64,000 nt of DNA from Turritopsis dohrnii (Eukaryota > Cnidaria > Hydrozoa > Anthoathecata > Oceaniidae), in the NCBI GenBank assembly GCA_027922465.2, contig BQMF02000330.1, positions 62,001 to 126,000 of the forward strand, in the 5' to 3' direction. Under the pieces are notes generated by a model that worked only from the letters and a program-made list of their open reading frames with translations, was not told the DNA's origin and did not search any database. Positions 11,995 to 20,968 of this stretch are shown piece after piece (the first letter of the stretch is position 1; the number at the start of each line of letters is the position of its first letter). The translations under genes were made by a program, and so were the position numbers.

Positions 11995-13089
11995 TTAAGG
12001 CCCTTCTACATGTTCACCATTTCTTTGAATGCAAAGTTGAGCTTTTCTTTGCATTTCTCGAAGTGAGTTACGAATAAATTGTTGATTTTGCCTCAAAATA
12101 TCGAATGTTATCACAATTCTTCCTCTAAGTTCATTTAAACTTTGTGGTGGGGATGTAAACACCTTTTGTTTTGCGTAGCCCCACAAAAAAAAGTCACAAG
12201 GTGTCAAATCTGGAGATCGTGCTGGCCATTCAGGAGCGAATCCCCGAGCAACAACCCTTTGATTGAACACTGCTGCTAATCTGCGTCTTACTGGAAAAGC
12301 ATAATGAGCAGGTGCCCCATCTTGGAACCACCACAGATCGTCAAAAATATTTTGGCCTGGCAATGCAGGATAATTTTGGGCCAATGCCGGAAACACTGAA
12401 TTGTTTAATAAATCAAGATAACTATTTCCGTTTACATTATTTTGAAAAAAGAAGGGACCGACCAGAGTACCATTTCCACAGATACCGCCCCAAACAGTTA
12501 CTTTTTGACGACTCTGATTTACATCAAAATTGAAAGGAGGAGGGTTATCTTTAGGAGCATACATACGAACGTTTTGTGTAGAAACCTCTCCATCCATACC
12601 AAATGTAGCCTCATCTCCAATCACTATATTGTGTAGAAACCTTGGATTATTACAGTTTCTCAAAAACCAGTTACAAAACCGCACTCTTCTTGGAAAGTCT
12701 GCTGGTAGCAGTTGATGACGCATATGAATTTTATATGGATGATAATTAAGATCTAATCTGGCAATCCTGTTAAATGTTGCCCTCGATAAGCCAAGACTAT
12801 TTCTTCGGCAGGTGATAATACCTCCATTCTGTTGTAAAACTTGTCTGACATCATTGATATTTTGGTTAGATCTTCCTGTTCTTCTTCTTCCACACCTCTC
12901 TTTATGGAGATTTCGACTTGTGCCAGTAGCTAAGTATTTTCTAACGTTTCTGTATATGGTTGATTTACTTGGAACGGGTCTATTAGGATAGACTTGTTGA
13001 AACCTTCTTAACACTTCTTCGCAGTCTTTGGTTTCCAAATAATGTTGTACAAGAAATGTTCGCTGATCTACTGATAAATTTCTGTTCAT
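11995..13089 (-). CDS. mariner transposase, DD41D type
   Basis: The frame is intact: 364 residues, close to the usual length for IS630/Tc1/mariner transposases. The N-terminal half holds helix-turn-helix regions (residues about 5-55 and 78-115) separated by a basic Gly-Arg-Arg-Arg-Thr-Gly-Arg linker at 67-73. The catalytic triad is Asp159 (Gly-Asp-Glu-Ala-Thr-Phe), Asp257 (Phe-Gln-Asp-Gly-Ala-Pro-Ala-His) and Asp299 (Ser-Pro-Asp-Leu-Thr-Pro-Cys-Asp-Phe). The last two are separated by 41 residues, hence DD41D, a spacing described for rosa-type mariners. The enzyme would cut at the flanking inverted repeats and insert at TA. The ATG at 13089 follows an A/T-rich leader and fits the family's N-terminus. 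The protein looks functional even though the right terminus of the element does not. Confidence 0.9.
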   Translation of the reverse strand: MNRNLSVDQRTFLVQHYLETKDCEEVLRRFQQVYPNRPVPSKSTIYRNVRKYLATGTSRNLHKERCGRRRTGRSNQNINDVRQVLQQNGGIITCRRNSLGLSRATFNRIARLDLNYHPYKIHMRHQLLPADFPRRVRFCNWFLRNCNNPRFLHNIVIGDEATFGMDGEVSTQNVRMYAPKDNPPPFNFDVNQSRQKVTVWGGICGNGTLVGPFFFQNNVNGNSYLDLLNNSVFPALAQNYPALPGQNIFDDLWWFQDGAPAHYAFPVRRRLAAVFNQRVVARGFAPEWPARSPDLTPCDFFLWGYAKQKVFTSPPQSLNELRGRIVITFDILRQNQQFIRNSLREMQRKAQLCIQRNGEHVEGP

Positions 13090-13272
13090 TTTTTATTATT
13101 GTTTTTCTTATCAAAACGCTATAAGCTTCTTATCGTGTAAAACTACCTTTCAATGTTATGTTAACATTTTTTTTATTTTTGGTAACAATTTTTGAGAATT
13201 CTCAAACGGTTTGTAAAAAATCAATACCATAATTATAAACAACAATGAATATTTTGCTCATTAAACGGGGTG

Positions 13273-13405
13273 TTAATTGATCGTTAAGAATTTTTAGATT
13301 AAAACACTTGTTTTTTTCTTGGATTATAAGCTAAATATAAAAAACCAGTTAATGGGTACCACATCAATAGAAAGCCAAGAAACTCAGCTTTTGAATGGTA
13401 TATAT
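13273..13405. repeat. right long inverted repeat of the mariner
   Basis: Inverted partner of 11755-11887. The match ends at about 13405, beyond which the sequence is unrelated to the left flank. Confidence 0.9.
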
Positions 13406-14125
13406 AAGTTGTGACTATCTTTTGTAGTCCAGCTACTTCATGATAATTTTTGTAAATAAATGTGATTTGAGGCATTTCATCAAGTGGTCCTGCTGTTCTT
13501 GTAGAAACGCCATGTTTGTTTACTAATTCTCACTTAATCTTAATGAAACTATTTTTCCATCAAAATATCTGCTGTTTTGATGTGTATGGATGTTTTAGGA
13601 GGCACAAAACAACAGATATATATCACACGAATCTTCATGTATTGAAAATTCAGCAGCATCCCTAAAATACTTTATGTTGTTGTGATTCAAGCCTTACAAA
13701 CTCTTCTTGCACAGCTACTCACTACAAAGGTTATGAGGGTACACATTTGGTTCTTCATGTTCAACTACTACACCAAAACACTCCTTTATGGTTGTTTTTT
13801 TTTTCTTTTTTAATAATTTTTGGCAATTGTATCAATTCTAGATTACATGCTCTAGAAAAGGAAAAATATGCATTTACAACGTACCAATTTGTCAGTGTCT
13901 AGCAACAACACACTATGTTCAAAATTTAAAAAATTTAACCAAGCAAGAGAAAGTGAAACACCTAAAAGTGACAAATCCATGAGCAACCAACTTTTTATTT
14001 TTTTAACTACAACAAATATTTCTCAAAAGAACTCCAGGATAACAGAAACAGTATTAATCAAAAATAATAACAGAGAGGCATTACAGAGAGGTGTAAGTAA
14101 AAACACAACGCTGACTGAGTAAAAT
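13406..14125. other. no gene seen
   Basis: Sequence between the mariner and the BEL/Pao remnant. It could include decayed retrotransposon 5' sequence, but I see no protein motif or LTR. Confidence 0.4.
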
Positions 14126-14129
14126 TTTT

Positions 14130-15342
14130 GAAACTGATCAAGCTGACATATTGCCACCAGAAGTGATTGAGCCAGTCCTGAATGCCTTTTATATGGACGA
14201 TCTGTTGAAATCTGTTGAGACTGATGAAGAGGCAAAGAAGCTGATTCATCAACTGATCATCCTGTTACAAAATAAAGGTTTCAACTTAACAAAGTTTTAG
14301 AGCAACGTTCCCGCGGTACTGGAAGACTTAAGAAAAGCTTGCGTCACCAGGAGCAAACCTACCTATAGACGAAAGTACTATTTCACGTGCACTTGGGGTA
14401 AAATGGGATAAACAAGCTGACTGCTTTGTGTATAGTGTAAATGCAGACACTGACCACTCGAAGATCACAAAACGATCAATTTTGAAGAAAATCTCTACGA
14501 TAATTGATCCTTTAGTATTGTTGACACCCTTCACCCTGGCTGCAAAACTATTGATACAGGAATTATGGCGAGAAAGAGTTGAGTGGAATGAAGAAGTTAA
14601 TGAAAAAATGAACAACCTCAAAATCAGTAAAGAGCTACAAAGAAAAGAAATAGAGTGGCAATTCAACCCACCAGAGGCACCACATATGGGTGGTGTCTGG
14701 GAAAGAATGGTGAGAAGCGTCAAAACTACACTGAAGGTCATCATGAAAGAAGACATGGTTATGAACGATTTTGCTCTCCAGACCATCTTTACAAAAGTCG
14801 AAGCCATCCTCAACAGCCGACCGCTGCCATACGTAAGTGATTACTGTAACGATCTCGAACCACTGACTCCAAACCACTTTCTTTTGGGCTGACCCTCAAG
14901 AAATTTAATGACTAGTGCCGAATACGATACGAAGTTGGCATCTCGACAAAGATGGAAGCAAGTACAATCGATGACGAACCAATTTTGGGATAGGTGGTCC
15001 AAAAAATATCTTGCAACGTTGACTACGAGGCCGAAGTGGTTCAGAACGACTACCAGATTAAAACAAGGTGATTTGGTTATGCTCCTTGAAAGGAACCTTG
15101 TGCGTAGTCTATGGACGCTATGGAGAATATTAAAGATTTACGAAAGCGATGCTGGTGAAGTCGGGAAGGTTGAATTCAAAGCAAAGGATGGCGTCTATCT
15201 TCGACCTGCGGCGAAAATTGCCATCTTGGAGTTAGACGTACCTAAACAAGAGGAAACGACTTTGCGCTATCGAGATGCAAAGAAGACGACTTGTGTACTG
15301 TTGGAGTGTCAAGTAGACGACTTTTGCACCATTGGGGTGTGA
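14130..15342 (+). pseudogene. BEL/Pao LTR retrotransposon pol remnant with internal deletion
   Basis: Around 14180-14210 the sequence encodes Phe-Tyr-Met-Asp-Asp-Leu-Leu, the reverse transcriptase active site as seen in BEL/Pao elements. A frameshift near 14330 moves the frame to the 14428-14892 segment. There the first 60 residues match the post-RT region of BEL pol (Ile-Asp-Pro then Leu-Thr-Pro-Phe). From about residue 62 (nt 14611) the sequence jumps to the end of the integrase (Gly-Gly-Val-Trp-Glu-Arg), so RNase H and most of the integrase core are deleted. A TGA at 14890-14892 interrupts the frame exactly where a CGA Arg codon would be expected. The frame then continues to 15342 through the BEL-type C-terminal domain. 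This copy cannot encode a working polyprotein. Confidence 0.85.
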
Positions 15343-15850
15343 AGAAGATGAATTGTGCACCGCTGATGTGTTAAGAGGACGATTTGTGCACCGTTGTGAT
15401 GTGAAGTTATCCTGTTTCCTGTTGCACCGACGAAACGGTGTGAAGTCTATCGTCTCCTGATGCCCTGACAAAAAGGTGTGAAGTTGTCGTTTACTGATGC
15501 ACTGACGAAAGGGTGCGAACCTGTTGTTTTACCAACGAAAGGGTGCGTACGTGTTCAGTGGCGGATCCAGAGGTATGTCGAAATTTGTGTAGGAGAGCAT
15601 TAACATAATTTGTGAATTCAATTTATATTACCAATGGGATTATTTGAACGCTTTTCTTTTATGGTTAGATTGCTAACACTCTCCTACACAAATTTAGACA
15701 TACCTCTAGATCCGCCACTGGTGTTACTATACTGATGCATTGGTGAAAGGGTGCGAACTTGTTGTTTACTCATACACCGACGAAAGGCACAAACTTGTTG
15801 TTTACTGATGCACTGACAAAAGGGTGCGAAGATTTAGTTGAGATACGATA
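15342..15850 (+). repeat. degenerate minisatellite in the BEL 3' region
   Basis: Repeated variants of CTGATGCACTGACGAAAGGG followed by TGCGAA and TTGTTGTTTA, with period about 40-50 bp, fill the space between the end of pol and the candidate LTR. The array is split by the MITE at 15556-15720. Confidence 0.75.
15556..15720. mobile_element. 165-bp hAT-like MITE, copy 1
   Basis: Termini read CAGTGGCGGATCCAGAGG and its inverse with one mismatch. The element is flanked by a perfect 5-bp duplication, GTGTT, at 15551-15555 and 15721-15725. It is non-coding. A related copy in opposite orientation lies at 62855-63019. A CAGTGGCGGATC terminus is common in hAT MITEs, and 5-bp duplications fit the hAT5-type group. 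Confidence 0.85.
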
Positions 15851-15854
15851 TCTC

Positions 15855-15865
15855 AAGGATGGGGG
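15855..15865 (+). promoter_or_regulatory. candidate polypurine tract and start of a 3' LTR at 15866
   Basis: A purine run AAGGATGGGGG is followed directly by TGTTAAATACCC. LTRs of BEL elements begin with TG right after the polypurine tract, and the position downstream of the pol remnant fits. The LTR end and the upstream LTR were not found. Confidence 0.5.
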
Positions 15866-15899
15866 TGTTAAATACCCTTGAGATTCATACCCTTTTACA

Positions 15900-17130
15900 A
15901 ACTCGATTATTTAATACAACTAATTAATTGCTTAGTCCCTAGAGGATTGGACGCTAATAGAATGTTTAAATGTTATTTTAATAGGCACTCATCAGTGCAA
16001 GTTATGTGTAGAAGGATATACATAGAGAGATATATTGTAACTTTACTATGAAAGGAAGAAAAAGTTTTACATGTATTATAACCTACTGATGTTTCAAACT
16101 TAGAGACTAGACGAAGTTTACTGTCGAAGACATAATTTATAGCATGACAGGAAATTGCGTCCTATGGATATTCTTAACGAGGATAGACTATAATTTTTGT
16201 TTCTACTTTTTCTATAGAAACAGTATTGCTTCGTATAGCATTTTGATCAGTGTCTTTAAACTTCGCACCTGCTTCAGCATCATCAAACTTTACATATACT
16301 TTCACTGCTTGTGAGTTTTCAATACCAAATCCTGCAATTGTTCCTATCTGCCCGTTGATAAGACATCATATTAGCATAAGATCATATTAGCATAACTTAA
16401 GCACCGATTTTAAGTTTCAATTCAGAGATAAGCCTCCTGCTCTTGATTGGTTTTTATCCGGGGCTTGTTTTAGAGCAGATGGTGCGACTTTTGTCTTTGG
16501 AAGTTCGTCCATGGATAAAACAGTATATAATTGATTAAGATTAGCTTCCAACTTCCAACTAGGGCAGCGTTCATTACAGGGCGCCTTTTATTAAAAAATG
16601 AATAATGAGATAAAAGCAAACCTAATCAATAACCTTTGTAAGGAGCCACCTACTATTAAATTAACTAAAAAACGCAAGTTTCTTTTTATATTTATTTCTT
16701 CAAAACAAAGCTTTTCGTGTCTTCCGACACATCTTCACGTTTCAATGTTTCAATCTAATAAATAATGTTATCCTAAAAAAGATTACAAAAAGATTGTGTG
16801 AAATTGTTTTACACAAAAGATATGTTCACAAAAATATCAACAGAGCAATATCAATGTCACTATTCTCTTTTATTAGATGAAAACATTTAATGAACTTTAT
16901 TCCCATTCTCTTTGGCGGAACAGCCGATACAAAGAGTAGGAACGAAGATGTTCGCTATTTAAAAGAACAAAACAATTATGAACTATGATTGGAAATTAAA
17001 GCAATTTTGATAGCATTTAGTGCCATGCTTTCATTAATATAAATGCAACGTATGCTTAATATCCAGAGAATTAATATTTTTTTGTTGTGTCACCGTATTC
17101 TATCTTACTGATTCCAACGTCTGTATTTTA
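15900..17130. other. no gene seen; may contain decayed LTR
   Basis: Up to a few hundred bases from 15866 may be LTR. The rest shows no coding motif. A T-rich tract lies near 17070. Confidence 0.35.
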
Positions 17131-17140
17131 CAACCGCAAA

Positions 17141-17272
17141 AAGCCGAACCCGAAAATGTCTTGTATCGGATGTTATCCGAAAAGGAGGAAAAACTGTTAC
17201 ACAGAGAAACAGATAGATAGAATGTGTAAACCAAACAACTTCCTATGCTTAACAGCGCTGAAATTGAATTAC
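17141..17272 (+). CDS. putative Ly6/uPAR-domain exon (first half of domain)
   Basis: In the frame of Met-Ser-Cys-Ile-Gly-Cys-Tyr (17155 onward) the exon encodes five cysteines in a Cys-x2-Cys-x7-Cys-x9-Cys-x6-Cys pattern, as in the first half of a three-finger Ly6/uPAR domain. It ends at a consensus-like donor, ACA|GTAAAG (phase 1). The acceptor is unclear; an AG at 17139-17140 is possible. It lies upstream of the signal-peptide exon at 17903, so it cannot be its downstream partner and probably belongs to a neighbouring paralogue or a remnant. Confidence 0.35.
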
Positions 17273-17902
17273 AGTAAAGTAAAAAGTTAATGTCTCATTA
17301 AAAGTCTGATGATTAAGAAGTTAATGACTGTATCGAACGAAAAACTTCTTAATATTTTACATAAATTTACAATTACATTATCTGGAACCTCAAACGGCTT
17401 TTATGCATTTTTTATGGACGTTTTATGAACGATCAAAACGTCCCACCATCATGAAAAAACACATGAATTTCAAACTAGCGACCTGCGCATGACCACAATA
17501 AATACCGCTAGCAAACAATCGCGCGTTAATTTGCGACTTTTGTTCGTATGTTATAAAATGTTAAGACAAACTAGTCATTAAGTTAAATCGCCAACGTTAA
17601 AGCAAGATTCCTTTTCCGTTCTTAAAAATGAACGCAATGAATCTCCTTTAAACGATCCAATCGGGCAAGTTTGTTGAAAATTCTCTGTGGAAGAGTGCGT
17701 TTTTAAGAAAAAGCATACCATGTCAATGGTAATGCACTTCGTCCCACTGACTTTTTGACAATTTTGCAAATTAGAATACGATTAACAAACCAACGGAATG
17801 TGAATTGCCCTACAATAAAACTTTCCTGTAAATAACACTTTATTGCAGTTTAATCTTTCAAGAAACTTGAACAAGAGCCAGAAATCGCACAAGAAATTTA
17901 AA

Positions 17903-17951
17903 ATGAAGTTCTTTTTATTGTCGACTTTGTTAGCAACAGTTGTATACGAAG
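17903..17951 (+). CDS. signal-peptide exon of a Ly6/uPAR-like gene
   Basis: An ATG in good context (AAAATGAAG) starts 16 codons: Met-Lys, then a hydrophobic stretch Phe-Phe-Leu-Leu-Ser-Thr-Leu-Leu-Ala. The exon ends at the donor GAAG|GTAATA with one base left over (phase 1). This is a typical first exon of a secreted or GPI-anchored small protein. It pairs with exons at about 18288-18494 and 18889-18996 on the same strand. Confidence 0.55.
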
Positions 17952-18287
17952 GTAATATATTTCTACTTCCCACTTTTTATTGGTATTCTGCGTCGGTCAA
18001 AAACGGGATGCAGTCCAACGATATGATCTTATTTTCGGTCTTAGGTATCGATTAGATTAGTTGCACACTTGCCTTCAAAACGTTTGACTGAGCTGTAGTT
18101 ACGCCTACATACTTTATTTTAAAAGCTGGTCATTTGGACTTCTATCAAATTATTATGTAAAGAAATCTGTTCATGTAATTGTGTAGCTAAATACAAACTG
18201 AGCTCTCCTTTTTCCTTTTTTTAAATTTTTATTTTTTGTCTTGAGCATACTTCATAAAATGTTATTTTGGCTTTAAGGACAACGAAG

Positions 18288-18494
18288 TAAAAATATCAAA
18301 TCAAAGACATCCTTGCGCATTCGGTAAGCATTCGGTGTGCGTGAAAGCTAGTTTCAAAGTCACAGCATTCGGTCGACACAACGAACAAATATCTTGGGTG
18401 TATAAAAGAAAGAGCAGATTGCACTTGTGCTTATTTTGAATCAGAATTGCGAAAGCAACCCATCTTCAAGAATATGGTGTTTAGTGACTGCAAG
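18288..18494 (+). pseudogene. Ly6/uPAR-like exon with a frameshift
   Basis: An AG at 18286-18287 would join in phase to the signal exon. The frame then reads through His-Pro-Cys-Ala-Phe and Ser-Val-Cys-Val-Lys. Near 18394 (CTTGGG) the plausible frame shifts by one base, continuing as Gly-Cys-Ile-Lys, Asp-Cys-Thr-Cys and ending Asp-Cys-Lys at the donor AAG|GTAAAA. Removing one T would give a continuous cysteine-rich domain. So either this copy is broken, or the T is an assembly error, or the splice pattern is different. Confidence 0.5.
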
Positions 18495-18888
18495 GTAAAA
18501 TCTTGATAAAAATGTGTCCATATTTGAGGTCTTCGTTTTTATTAAATTGCTGTTGCATAAAAAAATTTTTATCTAAATTTAGTTTTAAGTTCATATTTAG
18601 CGATAATTGAGAAGGAATCCGCTTGTAAATTTCGACTTGAGTTATAAATTTCATAAATTCAATATTTTAACTGTGCACCATCCAAAAAATAGCTATCATT
18701 AAATAATAGAACAATTTCTATCATTAACACAGCCATTATGGTCACCTAATTTAAACAACTCGTGATGTCTTAAAAAAGATAATAATAGCATCACAATTTT
18801 TGGATGATTTCATTGATGTGATTTAAGGCGGTGACATGGTTACCATATTCACAGCTGTGTTTTAAACATTAAAGTATTTATTTTTCAG

Positions 18889-18996
18889 GCGAGATGCTGT
18901 CAGACAGATTATTGTAACAGCGGCATTTCCATCAATGCTAGTTTGGTAACGATCGTATTTGGTCTCGTTGCATATATTTCCATGAATCTGGTGTAA
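18889..18996 (+). CDS. terminal Ly6/uPAR exon with GPI-anchor signal
   Basis: After a strong acceptor (TTTATTTTTCAG|GC) the exon encodes 35 residues. They begin Ala-Arg-Cys-Cys-Gln-Thr-Asp-Tyr-Cys-Asn, the signature that closes Ly6/uPAR domains (Cys-Cys then Cys-Asn). A Ser-Gly and Asn-Ala-Ser stretch follows, then a hydrophobic tail (Leu-Val-Thr-Ile-Val-Phe-Gly-Leu-Val-Ala) up to the TAA. This is what a GPI-attachment signal looks like: a small residue followed by a C-terminal hydrophobic segment. The protein would sit on the outer cell surface. The exon is in phase 0 with the donor at 18494. Confidence 0.7.
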   Translation, partial: ARCCQTDYCNSGISINASLVTIVFGLVAYISMNLV

Positions 18997-20843
18997 AATC
19001 TAGCATGACAAACCGTTGCGAACGATTCGTCATTCCCACAGCTGAATTTTGTTTTTGACAAACTGTTCCGTACTCCTATCCATGAATTTACGAATTATCT
19101 TTCGCTGTAAACCGAAACGCTTTTCTAATTCGTTAAATAACCTTTCTGTTAATGATTTCGTTTATAATGAAAACAAGGTACAAGCTACTACGATGGATCT
19201 TATGGATTTAAGAAAAGAAGTTTTAGAATTTTCAAACTTCAAACTTGTGTATCTTAATAAAATGAAATAAGAAAAGTAATAAAATGAAAGTTTCATCATT
19301 TCTTCGAGGTAAATTGAACTCGTGTTAACGTTTTTGGTGAATATTAAAATAGCAAAAGATATGAAAGTACGCCATGATCACAACCTTGATAAAATAGATT
19401 ACTTGAATTGTCTGAAATTTTTTTGTTAACATTATAATAGTTCCAATGACTAAACAAATCATCACAGCTACGATGAAATATGAAACACAAACTGTGACGC
19501 AATTTATTTGTATGGCAAGTCACTGGGCCAATCACTGTAGAGGTGCGTATTAAGGGAATAATCAAACGGAAGTATATAATAATAACAGTAACATTTTAAC
19601 TACAAAAATAGGTGCCATTAAAATACTGGATGCTATTTCATGTGGTGAAAGTGAACTTTTAGTTTTCTTTTGAAATTTTCCATTGAAACCAGTTTTTATT
19701 TAATCAATTGTAAATTTTCAATTCAACAAATGTTTTAGAACTTTTATTGGAGAAATTGCAGCAGGGCGCGAAGCGCTCCAACTTCAATTTAGATTTTATG
19801 AATAAAATCGAAGGAAGATCTAATACTGCATTCTAACAGCCCAATCGATTGCGTACAGACAAGGAAATGAAGAAAGAAGCAGTTTTTCAGAAAAACAAGC
19901 CTTATTTAACTTTCTATTTAAGCTTTCTTGTTCGAAATATCTGTTTACGTTAACTCGATTTACCAATTTAGATTTTCAATTGATCATGGGTTTCATAATA
20001 CAAATCGAGTTTAAAATTAAACCGCTGTGCATTCTGTATTATTTCATCCGTCCATAGACTCTTTAAGATCATTTAATACTTTTGTTACAAATTCAAAATT
20101 TTATATTTGCTTTATATTTTAAGTAAAAATATTTCGCCAAAGAAACTAGAAACTTGGACCTTTTATTCTTTATGCATTTTCATTTGATTAATCAGATAGC
20201 AACAAATAAATGCTTTAGTTGTCACCATAGCAACAGATAAATGTTTGGTATCACGATAAGGTCAATTTAAAAGCAATTCATCAGTTAATTGCACTCACAC
20301 TATGTCCGTCAAAACCGTTACGCGATGTTACGTGATTTTTTTATCATCTGCTATAAATGTGGTATTTTCTTCATTTAAAACCATGTGGAGAACATTGTCA
20401 AATATACAATTTGTGACGTCATCAATACAACTTAATGCTTCAACTTCTATAGAGGTCAATTACATTTAGGTATAGCTACTGGAAAAAACAATGGTTTGAA
20501 CATCAGTTGTGTATCCATGACAACAGAACTTAATTCTTAAACTTCGAACCACGAACCTTTTGAGTTTTATAACAAGAACAAGTGGAATCTTTTCTTCCTT
20601 TTTAATACTCTTTAGCAAAAATTGTTGAGTGTGCAATATTTCGAGAGGAAATGTTTACAATTAACCGTTCTTAAAATTTTATTAACTCCTTTAATACTCA
20701 ATAGAACTGCCACCATACAAATTACTTGGTTTTGGGATTACTTTAAGCAGTGTTCTATATGGGCGTAAAAACATCAGATTTTCTTATGAAACTGGTATAT
20801 GTATTCCGTGGAGACTGTTCTAATGATTTTCTTTCTCATTAAG
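18997..20843. other. no firm gene; contains part of a dispersed repeat
   Basis: Short frames here (for example around 19049-19270) have no recognisable motif. The stretch at about 19890-20070 is a copy of a repeat also found near 59.7 and 61.5 kb, annotated separately. Confidence 0.4.
19890..20070 (+). repeat. uninterrupted copy of a dispersed repeat
   Basis: Sequence such as TTCTTGTTCGAAA, TTTACCAATTTAGA, TTAAACCGCTGTGCATTC and CATAGACTCTTTAA recurs in the same order around 59704-59725 and 61437-61556. There it is split by the tandem HINE-like pair. The copy here is uninterrupted and so shows the pre-insertion layout. Confidence 0.75.
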
Positions 20844-20968
20844 GAGATAATAACTACGATGGCTCCTATGCGCCATATGCTATTAAAAAAGAACAAGATG
20901 CCCTTACGGGCAGAAGGATTTTAGCAAAATCAGCTGAAAATGAAACTTTGAAGAATGAAATACTGTAA
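20844..20968 (+). CDS. possible terminal exon, unknown gene
   Basis: After an acceptor-like TTTCTCATTAAG the frame runs for 40 residues to TAA. It is hydrophilic, with Tyr-Asp-Gly-Ser-Tyr-Ala-Pro-Tyr at the start and many Lys, Glu and Asn. I do not recognise it. The acceptor and the unusually open, charged frame are the only support. Confidence 0.2.

Larger units (their letters stand above)
11680..13405 (-). mobile_element. mariner-like DNA transposon with about 133-bp inverted repeats
   Basis: Inverted repeats at 11755-11887 and 13273-13405 are nearly identical over about 133 bp and flank a complete transposase gene. On the left, sequence beginning TACAGTGTGTCTCAAAATG (11679 onward) looks like a true mariner terminus, but no counterpart follows the right repeat. 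The right end therefore appears truncated by some 70 bp, which would make this copy hard to mobilise. Confidence 0.85.

Noticed and set aside
14328..14813. 161-residue minus-strand frame
   Set aside because: It is antisense to the BEL/Pao pol remnant, whose plus-strand motifs are clear.
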